Shown piece after piece: positions 6,019 through 12,877 of a DNA stretch of 38,505 bases (positions are counted from its first letter, which is position 1; each line of letters starts with the position of its first letter). Source of the stretch: a virus. Both the position numbers and the translations under genes were made by a program. The stretch spans positions 1 through 38,505 of IMG/VR virus record IMGVR_UViG_3300032287_001537; one strand, written 5' to 3'. The notes under the pieces were generated by a model. The model was not told the DNA's origin. It worked only from the letters and a program-made list of their open reading frames with translations, and searched no databases.

Positions 6019-6293
6019 GGTTTGGTTGGTTTTGATGCTGCGTTATACAATGTCGTGACTACGTCTGGCGGTATGCAGTGCGTTGAGCTGCCGCATAGCC
6101 AATTAACGATCTGCGACATTGAAATTTTTGATGCCTCGGCTAGGCGTTTAAGAGTGATGGCATTGCGCGTCATCTCGGCTTTAATTAGCTTTGCTAGATG
6201 TCTGGACAAATTGTCCGCCTTTGCTGTTTCTTTCTTAGCTAACGCTCGCGACTTAGCTAATGCGCGGCGCATAGGTTGTATGTTGTCGTTCAT
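5916..6293 (-). CDS. HTH-type DNA-binding protein with chimeric C-terminus (125 aa)
   Basis: Residues 1-90 are basic at the start (alternating Ala/Lys/Arg) and contain a Cro/C1-like helix-turn-helix candidate: ITLKRLAEASKISMSQIVNWL at about 46-66. It might regulate the operon. The last 33 residues or so (from CSKNQAALS) are the frame-shifted reading of the truncated cassette copy at 5908-6018. The original C-terminus was therefore probably replaced when the duplication landed here. The start overlaps the RusA stop in ATGA. Confidence 0.6.
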   Translation of the reverse strand: MNDNIQPMRRALAKSRALAKKETAKADNLSRHLAKLIKAEMTRNAITLKRLAEASKISMSQIVNWLCGSSTHCIPPDVVTTLYNAASKPTKPCSKNQAALSTGQYNLGCVRTPLAESSASHTSSQ

Positions 6294-6655
6294 TCGCGGG
6301 TGATGGTGATTTCTACTCTCGGACGTTTTGCGTCTTTGTCGAACTCAGGGCGCTCAGGCCAGAGTGCTCGGTCATTGACGATGATACCTGCATCTGCGAT
6401 GCCATCCTCTGCTGCTTTAAGCGATGCCATGAAGTTGGATGGATCAGGAAATGCCTTGGTTTTGAAAAAGGCTTTGGCGTTCAGCTTGGCCTTTTCCCAC
6501 TGAGGTCTTGGCGACTCACCCAGTGCGACTAGTGATGCCGCATAAGCGTGCCGCCTGTAACGGCTAACATACTTTGCTTTTACTGCCCAGTGGCACCGAG
6601 CGTTTGGACTCAGCATGCGCGGCGGCAGGTCGATGACGATTGTAATTGAGGTCAT
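6290..6655 (-). CDS. rusA: RusA-like Holliday junction resolvase
   Basis: A 121-residue nuclease that would cut four-way junctions made by RecT annealing and replication. Visible are the N-terminal strand and PPRMLSPNAR, and the acidic core PDPSNFMASLKAAEDG then VNDR (D71, D84, D95). In RusA the corresponding segments are a D-x-D-N motif and a later aspartate; here the second acidic position of D-x-D reads S73. Length matches the family (about 120). It overlaps both neighbours by 4 bases in the recombination part of the operon. Confidence 0.85.
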   Translation of the reverse strand: MTSITIVIDLPPRMLSPNARCHWAVKAKYVSRYRRHAYAASLVALGESPRPQWEKAKLNAKAFFKTKAFPDPSNFMASLKAAEDGIADAGIIVNDRALWPERPEFDKDAKRPRVEITITRE

Positions 6656-6843
6656 GCGTTTTCAGCTTTGAACTTTTGAATTGCCGCGACTAACTCGTCT
6701 TCAAAAGTGAAATCCATATTTTCACAACAGTAGTCAATAATGCATTCGATGAGTCCAGTCGTTCCATGCTGGCGTTTGGTTTCGCGCATGACCTCAACAA
6801 AATTGAGTTCAATGCTTACATCGGTGGTGATTTGTTTGCTCAT
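6652..6843 (-). CDS. Small acidic protein of unknown function (63 aa)
   Basis: Not recognised. A 63-residue, acidic, probably helical protein with a C-C pair (DYCCENMDF). It is joined by ATGA overlaps to the genes on both sides, between the exonuclease group and RusA. Confidence 0.65.
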   Translation of the reverse strand: MSKQITTDVSIELNFVEVMRETKRQHGTTGLIECIIDYCCENMDFTFEDELVAAIQKFKAENA

Positions 6844-7070
6844 GGCTTCACCTCCCGCGCTTTAAGCATGGCGTCTGCCTGTGCATAAGCTTTGCCTGAT
6901 ACTTCTTTGAAGGTAGTTTCTGGCGCGCAATACAGGCTTCCGATAATTGCTGTCATAGCCTGTCCTGCGAACCAGTCGCGAAGAGTCATGCCTTGACTAC
7001 CTGAGGTATATTCGCTTGGCTGGCGAGGAAACGCTGGGCCACCGTCGTTTATTTGTTCTGGTGTGTTCAT
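6840..7070 (-). CDS. Conserved small phage protein (76 aa)
   Basis: It has the layout of a widespread small phage protein: an N-terminal NDGGPAFPR segment, then GMTLRDWFAGQAM, then a helix ending in ADAMLKAR. The family is common near recombination genes, but I know of no established function. Overlaps of 4 bases on each side place it in the same translational chain as the exonuclease. Confidence 0.75.
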   Translation of the reverse strand: MNTPEQINDGGPAFPRQPSEYTSGSQGMTLRDWFAGQAMTAIIGSLYCAPETTFKEVSGKAYAQADAMLKAREVKP

Positions 7071-8239
7071 GATTCAAGTTGGTTATTCTTAACAATTTCA
7101 AAGCTTCCTTTGCTGGTTTCGGTAGCGCCATGCAGCACCTCATCTACCAGGTTATCAAGTGCCTTGCCCTTGGCGTTTGTGCTCTGCTTGATCAGCGTCT
7201 TGACACTGCCGAGAGGGATAGAGCATTCAGCCGCAAACGCATCGCCAGTTACACCGTGCGCCGATAGTCGGCTAAACACGGTAGTGACATCCGAAACACT
7301 ACGCCGACCTTTGCGCTCGCGAAGAGAATAGCCATCGATCTCACCTGCTGCGATGCGCCGGCGCAATTCCACATCGTGCGCGACAAGGAACCACTCCATA
7401 AATTTGCGACCGCCTTCTTGGATGCGGATCAGCATCTCGTTGCTCATTGAGGTATGATCACCCATCCGTGCAAATATTTGTGCTTTGACTTGCTCGTCGG
7501 TGCCTGAGATCGACTCAGGGACAATGGCATCGGTAACTGATAGCGCAGCGGCTTGGAACGCTGGGCAAACCATTTTAGCACGGCACCATTTGCAATGATC
7601 GCCGGCTACCGCATCTGCTACATTTGCTCGCTCTGCCGCATTAAGCGTGCTGATTAATTTAGCCTCAGCCGCACGCAGCGTCTCAAGGTCGTATTGAGCC
7701 ACGGTAGGCTTGCCAGCCCAAGGCTGAACGATTGCCACCGTTGCCGATGTGATCGGCTTGTGGAGCGATACAAGCGCAGCTAGAGCCATAAGCTGGTGGT
7801 TATCGACTGCGTCAGCGGTGTCACCTCGACCAGTTTTGTAATCGATGATCAGCGCGTGGGTGCCGTCGATGATGATAAGATCGGCTTGACCAGTAAATCG
7901 CAGCGATTGTTGAGCTTTATTGCTAACAACGACTGCTCTGCCAAAGTGTGTCAGGCCAAGCCGCACCTCGGTTAGGGTGTCCACATCGGTGCCGGTGATA
8001 TGCTCCGCGATAAGGGCATCGGCCTGGTGCTTGCACATGTCGTGCGTCTGCTCCTCATCGGAGGATAGCGTGCTGATATCAGCCTCGTTAGCCAGCACCG
8101 CATGGATGCGTGTTCCTGATGCTGCTGCTGCGCTTTCTGTGTCTGCGATGCCGAGGGACATCTGATGGGACGGTGGGCACTCAACGAGGCGCTCAAATGC
8201 GCTTGCTGATGGCAGTCCGTGACGTGGGTCTGTGTTCAT
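7067..8239 (-). CDS. PD-(D/E)XK exonuclease with likely 4Fe-4S cluster (Cas4/RecB-like, DUF2800-type)
   Basis: This 390-residue nuclease would resect DNA ends to give the single strands that RecT loads on. Seen: an SASAFERLVECPPS start with C21, a GTRIHAVL helix (H46), E91, D120 in GQAD, and the D133-Y-K135 catalytic motif in IIDYKTG. Farther on are C216, C219 and C225 (CKWCRAKMVCP). One N-terminal cysteine plus three C-terminal ones in this spacing is the iron-sulfur arrangement of AddB/Cas4-type nucleases. It starts in TAATG with the recT stop, so the two are made together, like RecE/RecT. Confidence 0.85.
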   Translation of the reverse strand: MNTDPRHGLPSASAFERLVECPPSHQMSLGIADTESAAAASGTRIHAVLANEADISTLSSDEEQTHDMCKHQADALIAEHITGTDVDTLTEVRLGLTHFGRAVVVSNKAQQSLRFTGQADLIIIDGTHALIIDYKTGRGDTADAVDNHQLMALAALVSLHKPITSATVAIVQPWAGKPTVAQYDLETLRAAEAKLISTLNAAERANVADAVAGDHCKWCRAKMVCPAFQAAALSVTDAIVPESISGTDEQVKAQIFARMGDHTSMSNEMLIRIQEGGRKFMEWFLVAHDVELRRRIAAGEIDGYSLRERKGRRSVSDVTTVFSRLSAHGVTGDAFAAECSIPLGSVKTLIKQSTNAKGKALDNLVDEVLHGATETSKGSFEIVKNNQLES

Positions 8240-9126
8240 TATTTTGTTCCTTTCTTGGCAAGTTCGCTCAATGGGGCGAAGTTAGTGATGAGAAATTGCA
8301 GCAACTCCTGGCTGGCATCCTCAATCGGGTAGTAATCCTGTCCGCCTTCACCGTTGGCTTGTAGGGTTTCCAACATGGTTGACCACTTAATTCCGGCGGA
8401 ATCAATCCGGAAAAGTGCCTGTTCTAACAGAGGTTTAGCGGATAATTCTTCCGTCTCAAGGCGAGCGATCTCGGATTTGAAATAAGTTACAGGTGGAATA
8501 TCTTTCAATTCTTCCTGCTTTGGCTTATCAAAAAGCTTGCTGGTGCGTGCTGGCGTTACATCGCGCACAGCAACGTCTTGAGCCTCATCCGCTGTCATCA
8601 TGCCCAACGTGATATCGGGAGCGTAGAGCCTAGCGAAGAACGCAGCGGAGCGATATCTGAGCATCAACTCAGGCATCGTGATCCATTTGCTGCCTGATTT
8701 AGTGCTCCAGCCCTCGGCCTTAGCCATAGCAAGCGTGATCTTCGGCCCCTCAAGAATAGAGCCATCGTCCTTAGACTTAGCCCAGGCAATGCATGAGCGG
8801 TCAGCGGTGCCCTCGGCGCCTTCCATGCGGAATTGCAATGGCTCAAAACGGCCTGAGCTGTTAACCATCGCAATCAAGAACGTAGCTCGGAAGCTGGGGC
8901 GACCGTGAATGATGTCGATATTTTGCAAGACCATGAAAGGGTCTGCGCCGAGGCGTTTTGCAATGTTAATGCCGATGGCACAGTTTGCAATGTTGCCTTG
9001 AAAATCTTTAGGAACCAAGGTGCTTGCGCTGAACATTTTGGCCTGACGTTGCAGCATGTCGAATGCCGCAGCTTCGCGCTGGATCTCAATGTCGGTGGTA
9101 GTAGATGTGATGATTTCTGTGCTCAT
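8239..9126 (-). CDS. recT: RecT-family single-strand annealing protein
   Basis: A 295-residue recombinase expected to coat single-stranded DNA and anneal it to a complementary strand. Supporting segments are the helical N-terminus, an ANCAIGINIAKRLGADPF stretch, GRPSFRATFLIAMVNSSG, a charged middle (WAKSKDDGS) and RYRSAAFFARLYAPD. This order and the GMMTADEAQD segment are characteristic of RecT-type proteins. Its partner exonuclease follows in TAATG overlap, making a RecE/RecT-like pair. Confidence 0.85.
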   Translation of the reverse strand: MSTEIITSTTTDIEIQREAAAFDMLQRQAKMFSASTLVPKDFQGNIANCAIGINIAKRLGADPFMVLQNIDIIHGRPSFRATFLIAMVNSSGRFEPLQFRMEGAEGTADRSCIAWAKSKDDGSILEGPKITLAMAKAEGWSTKSGSKWITMPELMLRYRSAAFFARLYAPDITLGMMTADEAQDVAVRDVTPARTSKLFDKPKQEELKDIPPVTYFKSEIARLETEELSAKPLLEQALFRIDSAGIKWSTMLETLQANGEGGQDYYPIEDASQELLQFLITNFAPLSELAKKGTK

Positions 9127-9137
9127 GGGAGGTTGTG

Positions 9138-9305
9138 TTAGAGGAATGAAAGGCAGATGAAGAGAAGACCGAGCAGGATGCCGCCTACTATGGCCGAAAG
9201 GATTAAATGGAAGTTTGCCTTAATGGCTTGCTTTTCAGCGGCCAATCGGCGCTGACGAGGTGTAGTCTCGCGGCTTGTGTAATACTGTCTATGCGTGTAT
9301 TTCAT
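9138..9305 (-). CDS. Small single-span membrane protein (55 aa)
   Basis: A 55-codon frame: a basic N-terminal half (MKYTHRQYYTS, RQRRLAAEKQ) followed by one hydrophobic helix (LILSAIVGGILLGLLFICL) that ends the protein. It starts in TAATG with the upstream gene, and the stop lies 11 bases before recT. The topology would be N-in with a C-terminal anchor. Function unknown; its place in the early operon argues against a lysis role. Confidence 0.6.
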   Translation of the reverse strand: MKYTHRQYYTSRETTPRQRRLAAEKQAIKANFHLILSAIVGGILLGLLFICLSFL

Positions 9306-9637
9306 TATATGTCTTCGTTGTGGAGTTGTGCAATTGCAATGCGGACAACGTCCGTAGGAGTGTTGACCGAAAGGCTGATCTCATATGCCTGCATTTCATT
9401 CATCAGGCGGATGCCTGGACGAGTGCCATATTCGCAAGTTGTCATTACTCGGCTAACGTCAATGTAACAGTCGCCGTTGCAAAATCCAAGCACACTGCCG
9501 CAATTGATGTCAGCCGATCTGGTTTCATGTAACTGAAAACCGTTGTTGATTATATGGTTTAAAGCCAAACCAAACCATTGCTGTTGATCTGGTTTGATAA
9601 AATTGATCCAAGGGCGGAAGTCGTCGAGATTGATCAT
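9305..9637 (-). CDS. Hypothetical protein (110 aa)
   Basis: Not recognised. A soluble 110-residue protein beginning MINLDDFRPWINF with no membrane segment or clear motif. ATG 9637 is preferred because it follows the stop of the preceding gene by a few bases; the frame extends upstream to 9730 only by reading through that gene. Confidence 0.65.
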   Translation of the reverse strand: MINLDDFRPWINFIKPDQQQWFGLALNHIINNGFQLHETRSADINCGSVLGFCNGDCYIDVSRVMTTCEYGTRPGIRLMNEMQAYEISLSVNTPTDVVRIAIAQLHNEDI

Positions 9638-9641
9638 AGTA

Positions 9642-9836
9642 TTATTGGTAAATGGCAGTTTCAATGCGGGTGATGACCAAGGCGGCAGTATCCAAATCAG
9701 GAAAGTCATTCTTGAGTGCTCGTGCAGCACCTTTGTATGTCAGCACATATGGACGAATGACGGAATATGTCTTCTCAATATGAGCGTTGTATGACTCGCT
9801 GTAGCGAGTGGTGATGATTGTGTTTAGTATCTTCAT
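9642..9836 (-). CDS. Small hypothetical protein, first gene of the early operon (64 aa)
   Basis: Not recognised. A 64-residue protein with no clear motif. It is the first gene after an AT-rich gap, so it may lead the DNA-metabolism operon. Such positions often carry host-takeover proteins, but nothing here proves that. Confidence 0.6.
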   Translation of the reverse strand: MKILNTIITTRYSESYNAHIEKTYSVIRPYVLTYKGAARALKNDFPDLDTAALVITRIETAIYQ

Positions 9837-9933
9837 AGTGGTCGTTGTTATTGTTTATCTCTGACGACGCAATCAAAGCACAGTCCTCCCGCACTCGTCA
9901 AACTATTTCTTTTTATTTTGTCAAAAAAGTTAA
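9837..9933 (-). promoter_or_regulatory. AT-rich gap, candidate early promoter/operator region
   Basis: This is the longest clean gap between the lysis genes and the DNA-metabolism genes. Read on the minus strand it has two -35-like hexamers, TTGACA and TTGACG, 17 bases apart in an A-rich stretch, and an inverted repeat TGACGA ... TCGTCA. I do not see a strong -10 at the right distance, so the promoter call rests on position and composition. Confidence 0.35.
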
Positions 9934-10140
9934 TCACCCGTGCCGTTGCACCCATTTTGCTAGGGTGTCAGATAGCCGACAGGTGTCTCCGTCATTGTAA
10001 ACGCACGCACATTTTTCGTGCTCGCAGCATATCCAAGTCACACCGACTTCGCGATGCACCTGTAGCGTTGCGTCTTTGCGTTTGCGGCATCTAGCAGTCG
10101 CACAAAAATGCTCTGCAATGCGGTCAAAATCTGACTTCAT
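9934..10140 (-). CDS. Small cysteine-rich protein (68 aa)
   Basis: Not recognised. Six cysteines in 68 residues (FCATARC, ICCEHEKCAC, DTC) suggest zinc binding or disulfides. It lies just after the endolysin gene and before the AT-rich gap, so it is probably the last gene of the late transcript. Confidence 0.55.
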   Translation of the reverse strand: MKSDFDRIAEHFCATARCRKRKDATLQVHREVGVTWICCEHEKCACVYNDGDTCRLSDTLAKWVQRHG

Positions 10141-10146
10141 TGTTTG

Positions 10147-10647
10147 TTAGACTATCTTCTGGATGTCGTAGCCTTTAGCCTCCATGCGTGCGCGGACATC
10201 GGCTAGAGTAAGGCCAAACGTGATTTGGAAATGTGGAGTTTCCGCAAAAGTCTTCCAGTGTCCAGCCCATTCAATACCATTAGCCTCCGCGATGCGACCG
10301 ATCTCAATGTAAAGCTTGTCCGCCTCAGCCGGCTTTCGCTCATCAAGGTAAACACCGTTTCTAAATAGGCCAAGGTCAATCGCTAGACCGTAGTTATGCC
10401 ATGATGAACCTGGCCGAGCTTTGGTCACCCAGTTGTCAGGACCATATCCACCTTTGCGCCCAGGCTTAGTGCGCCCTTGAGCGTAAAGCGCGGCTTGTGC
10501 AGACCACGAACGCAGGCCAGAGATGACCTCGACGGTTACACCTTTCGGTGCTAGCATCAACTCTGCTTGGACGATAAACGGCTCAAGTTTAGCAAGTGCC
10601 TTTTTATTTAGACTGCCAAGGTTTTCAATGGTGCGTTTCGTTCTCAT
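10147..10647 (-). CDS. Endolysin, M15-family peptidoglycan peptidase
   Basis: A 166-residue zinc peptidase expected to cut peptide cross-links of peptidoglycan (L-alanyl-D-glutamate type) at lysis. Seen: SGLRSWSAQAALYAQGR at about 43-59, the metal ligands SSWHNYGLAIDL (H84, D91) and PHFQI (H139), all in the order of VanY/T5-endolysin relatives. There is no signal peptide, so it needs a holin to cross the inner membrane. Its start lies inside the end of the small membrane protein at 10625-10768. Confidence 0.9.
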   Translation of the reverse strand: MRTKRTIENLGSLNKKALAKLEPFIVQAELMLAPKGVTVEVISGLRSWSAQAALYAQGRTKPGRKGGYGPDNWVTKARPGSSWHNYGLAIDLGLFRNGVYLDERKPAEADKLYIEIGRIAEANGIEWAGHWKTFAETPHFQITFGLTLADVRARMEAKGYDIQKIV

Positions 10648-10768
10648 GTTTTCGTTTTCTTTCCTTCTCTGCTGCTAGATCGCAGCTAATAAACAGCGCA
10701 ATAATAGCAAGTAGTCCGAATGATACGAGCGCAAAGATGATGCCGCAAAAGATGCCGATGATGTCCAC
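10625..10768 (-). CDS. Small membrane protein overlapping the endolysin (47 aa, GTG start)
   Basis: A 47-codon frame starting with GTG at 10768 in TAGTG overlap with the phosphoesterase stop, nine or so bases after a strong GGGAGGG site. It has one long hydrophobic helix (IIGIFCGIIFALVSFGLLAIIALF) of about 25 residues, then a very basic and polar tail (AAEKERKRKHENE). The layout fits a holin-related, antiholin or other lysis-timing protein. Its position directly before the endolysin supports that, but no family is recognised. Confidence 0.6.
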   Translation of the reverse strand: MDIIGIFCGIIFALVSFGLLAIIALFISCDLAAEKERKRKHENETHH

Positions 10769-11751
10769 TAGTAAACCCTCCCGTTGATGATCTTGTGGTT
10801 AGTCACTTCATAGTTACCGTCCTCCTGCGTCTCGACCCATGCAAAACCGTGGTTCCAGCGATTGACTATAGCATAGTCTGGAGTGAGGTCGCAGAGGCAA
10901 CCAGTGCTCCAACATGACGAAAGCTTTTTGTTAAGCCCAGTCGATTCAGTATGCTCGCTAGTGCGATGCCAGTGACCACAGATCAATGACTCCTGCACCC
11001 GCATCCAAATGCCTCGCGCAGGGTTGACGGGTGACGACATGCCCTGAGGCAGTTCGTGCCCGTGGTAGATTGGCAGACTACCTAACCTAATGAGTGTCAG
11101 TGATGGCACCAACTCGATGTTGAGTTCATCGAACTTGAGCAACACTGGCAGTTCAAAGTCCGATACGCCGAGCAGCACTGGCGCATTCTTTACGAGAAAC
11201 ATCTCCATGCGTGCCTCATGATTGCCTATTTTGTAGAGGATGCGTGCGCTTGGGAACTGCTTGCGAAGATGAAACAGGAATTGGCGGATCGCATCCAACT
11301 CATCTGCGAGCGAGCGGCGCGGATCTTTATCGTGCCGGCTAACGCCATAGAAATCACCGATGTCCCCATTTAAAATGATGACGTCAGGCTTCTTCTTTTT
11401 GCCGTGGGCGATGGCAGCAGCAACTGCGACCTCGTCATGGTATGGAATGTGAATGTCGGAGAGGATCAGAACCTTTAAAGCACCGTCCAAAATGACAGGC
11501 TTGCGACTCCTAGAGAGAGTCTTCGGCATGACATTTTGCTGCCAACCAACAGGCTTAAACATCGACTTATCAGCTATGTGTGTGTTGCCCTCTTTGCCTT
11601 TTGCGCCTCTGATTCGACGGACCATATCGCGAGCAGAATCTACTGATAAAAACACTGTGGGCTGCTCCTTGTGCATCGCTTTTGCAAGCGTGCGGTTTTC
11701 CAAGTCGGGAAACCGTTCGATGAATTCTCTGGCGATTTCCGTTTTGGTCAT
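10768..11751 (-). CDS. Calcineurin-like metallophosphoesterase
   Basis: A 327-residue two-metal phosphoesterase. Motifs in order: LSDIH (D99, H101), NGDIGD (D130), IGNHE (N177-H178-E179), YHGHE and GHWH in the C-terminal third. The first 50 residues look like a separate helical, possibly DNA-binding unit (ENRTLAKAMHKEQPTV). Substrate is unknown: the family includes nucleases, nucleotide phosphatases and cyclic-nucleotide esterases. It sits between the spanins and the endolysin in the late operon, an odd place for a DNA-metabolism enzyme. Confidence 0.85.
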   Translation of the reverse strand: MTKTEIAREFIERFPDLENRTLAKAMHKEQPTVFLSVDSARDMVRRIRGAKGKEGNTHIADKSMFKPVGWQQNVMPKTLSRSRKPVILDGALKVLILSDIHIPYHDEVAVAAAIAHGKKKKPDVIILNGDIGDFYGVSRHDKDPRRSLADELDAIRQFLFHLRKQFPSARILYKIGNHEARMEMFLVKNAPVLLGVSDFELPVLLKFDELNIELVPSLTLIRLGSLPIYHGHELPQGMSSPVNPARGIWMRVQESLICGHWHRTSEHTESTGLNKKLSSCWSTGCLCDLTPDYAIVNRWNHGFAWVETQEDGNYEVTNHKIINGRVY

Positions 11752-11753
11752 GG

Positions 11754-12002
11754 TTATTTACCTCTCCCTATGGTTAGTGCGCGAGTAAATGCCGCTTGTG
11801 AATAAAGATGCTCGCCAGTGCCAGTCCAGACACCTTCGCCAAACTGATACTGCGTGCCCTTAAGGCTTGTCACAGAGGTCGGAGTGTATAGAGCCGACGA
11901 GTTTAGCAATGACTCTGCGCTCTCGGTCGAGGGCTTCGATTTGCAGGAGGGCAGACTCGTTAGCACCAACAGACAAACGAAGGATTTCGCGATCAATCTC
12001 AT
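11754..12002 (-). CDS. Outer-membrane spanin (o-spanin, Rz1-like lipoprotein)
   Basis: An 82-residue lipoprotein precursor: basic start (MRLIAKS), hydrophobic core (FVCLLVLTSL) and a lipobox ending in LPSC with the lipidated cysteine at position 20. The mature part is polar, Ser/Thr- and Gly-rich. The gene starts inside the i-spanin gene in another frame, the classic Rz/Rz1 arrangement. The ATG at 12002 was chosen because it gives a proper signal; the frame extends to 12056 with a start that would bury it. With the i-spanin it would fuse inner and outer membranes in the last step of lysis. Confidence 0.75.
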   Translation of the reverse strand: MRLIAKSFVCLLVLTSLPSCKSKPSTESAESLLNSSALYTPTSVTSLKGTQYQFGEGVWTGTGEHLYSQAAFTRALTIGRGK

Positions 12003-12084
12003 AGAGTCTTTGAAATGGTTTGGAAGCGTTGACTGCAAGCCAGACTCGCAAGGCAAGCTTCAGCAGTTCAACAATGCCGATCAT
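11860..12084 (-). CDS. Inner-membrane spanin (i-spanin, Rz-like)
   Basis: A 74-residue protein with an N-terminal hydrophobic helix (MIGIVELLKLALRVWLAV) followed by a charged helix suited to a periplasmic coiled coil (RLYEIDREILRLSV, LLQIEALDRERRVIAKL). It overlaps the o-spanin gene by 143 bases in another frame, and its start overlaps the holin stop. It is short compared with lambda Rz, so the pairing is inferred mainly from topology and gene order. Confidence 0.65.
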   Translation of the reverse strand: MIGIVELLKLALRVWLAVNASKPFQRLYEIDREILRLSVGANESALLQIEALDRERRVIAKLVGSIHSDLCDKP

Positions 12085-12257
12085 ACGCCAGTCTTGCCGC
12101 TATCCTTAGCCGCGAGCAATCCAAGGCCAACAAGCACGCCTGTGACGGCCTCAAGCTCATCCCTGTATTGCGGGAGCCAGGTTGATGTAACAACGACAAG
12201 GATGGCAATTGCACCAGCCAATGAGGTCTTCCAGTTTTTAATGATGTAGTCTTTCAT
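12081..12257 (-). CDS. Holin-like membrane protein (58 aa)
   Basis: A 58-residue protein beginning MKDYIIKNWKTSLAG, then a hydrophobic helix (AIAILVVVTSTWL), a short charged turn (PQYRDELE) and a second hydrophobic helix (AVTGVLVGLGLLAA) with a charged end. The KNWKTSLAG opening and two-helix layout match small phage holins that let endolysin through the inner membrane. The true start is ATG 12257, which makes an ATGA with the upstream gene; longer versions read through that gene. Confidence 0.7.
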   Translation of the reverse strand: MKDYIIKNWKTSLAGAIAILVVVTSTWLPQYRDELEAVTGVLVGLGLLAAKDSGKTGV

Positions 12258-12439
12258 TTGCGTAGGTTTTTGATTGCTGACAGACAGCCTAGGATACCAG
12301 CCAATGTCCCGACTGCGAGAGAACTTAGCTTCAACCAAACTTCAATCTCTGCCATGCTTGCAACAGTGCTAACGAAAGCGAGTAGTGAGCCAATAAACGG
12401 ATTCAAATGACTATCATTCATGGCAAGTCTGAGTGGCAT
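12254..12439 (-). CDS. Second small membrane protein, holin/antiholin candidate (61 aa)
   Basis: Two hydrophobic stretches (PFIGSLLAFVSTVA and LAVGTLAGILGCLSA) separated by a short polar loop, ending in a basic tail (IKNLRK). The size and topology are holin-like. It is coupled by ATGA to the holin-like gene, and such neighbours often form a holin/antiholin pair. ATG 12421 is an alternative start; neither has a clear ribosome site. Confidence 0.6.
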   Translation of the reverse strand: MPLRLAMNDSHLNPFIGSLLAFVSTVASMAEIEVWLKLSSLAVGTLAGILGCLSAIKNLRK

Positions 12440-12445
12440 AATTAG

Positions 12446-12613
12446 TTATTCGCTAGGATTACAAACGGAATTATCGTCTGGGATAAGCTCCTCGACTTTG
12501 GCCTTCACCACTTCAGCAGTGGCGCTAATGACTAGCTGATTGCCAGTCTGAGCGGCAGAAGCAAAGGCTTCGCAGAGTTTCAGGATTTCGATGCGTAGTT
12601 CGGATGGGTTCAT
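12446..12613 (-). CDS. Small hypothetical protein (55 aa)
   Basis: A 55-codon frame starting MNPSELRIEILKLCEAF at ATG 12613 in ATGA overlap with the gene before it. The product is a mostly amphipathic helical protein with an acidic C-terminus (ELIPDD). Function unknown. It lies between the tail-fibre accessory gene and the holin-like genes. Confidence 0.55.
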   Translation of the reverse strand: MNPSELRIEILKLCEAFASAAQTGNQLVISATAEVVKAKVEELIPDDNSVCNPSE

Positions 12614-12873
12614 GGTAGCTGGGCTTCGATTTGTGCGATGAGAGCTTGGCGTTCTTCGTATGGCAAAGCAGAGGCGGCAGTGCCAAGTCGAGTCAGTGAT
12701 GCAACGTATCGTTGATCAACCAAAGTCTGAATGTAAGGCTCAAGTTCAACTGTCTTTAAAAACTCGTCAGGTGTAATAGCTGACAAGTTAGAACCTGCAT
12801 TGTAAAGATCAACGCGCTCTTGCAATGCGTCAGACTGTTCTTGATTGAGGGTAAATGTAATTGAGATATTCAT
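12610..12873 (-). CDS. Small protein after the tail fibre (87 aa)
   Basis: Not recognised. An 87-residue, mildly acidic protein with a helical C-terminus (PYEERQALIAQIEAQLP). ATG 12873 lies just after the fibre gene stop; a TTG at 12888 gives five more residues. It may be a fibre accessory or chaperone, a guess based only on position. Confidence 0.55.
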   Translation of the reverse strand: MNISITFTLNQEQSDALQERVDLYNAGSNLSAITPDEFLKTVELEPYIQTLVDQRYVASLTRLGTAASALPYEERQALIAQIEAQLP

Positions 12874-12877
12874 GGGA

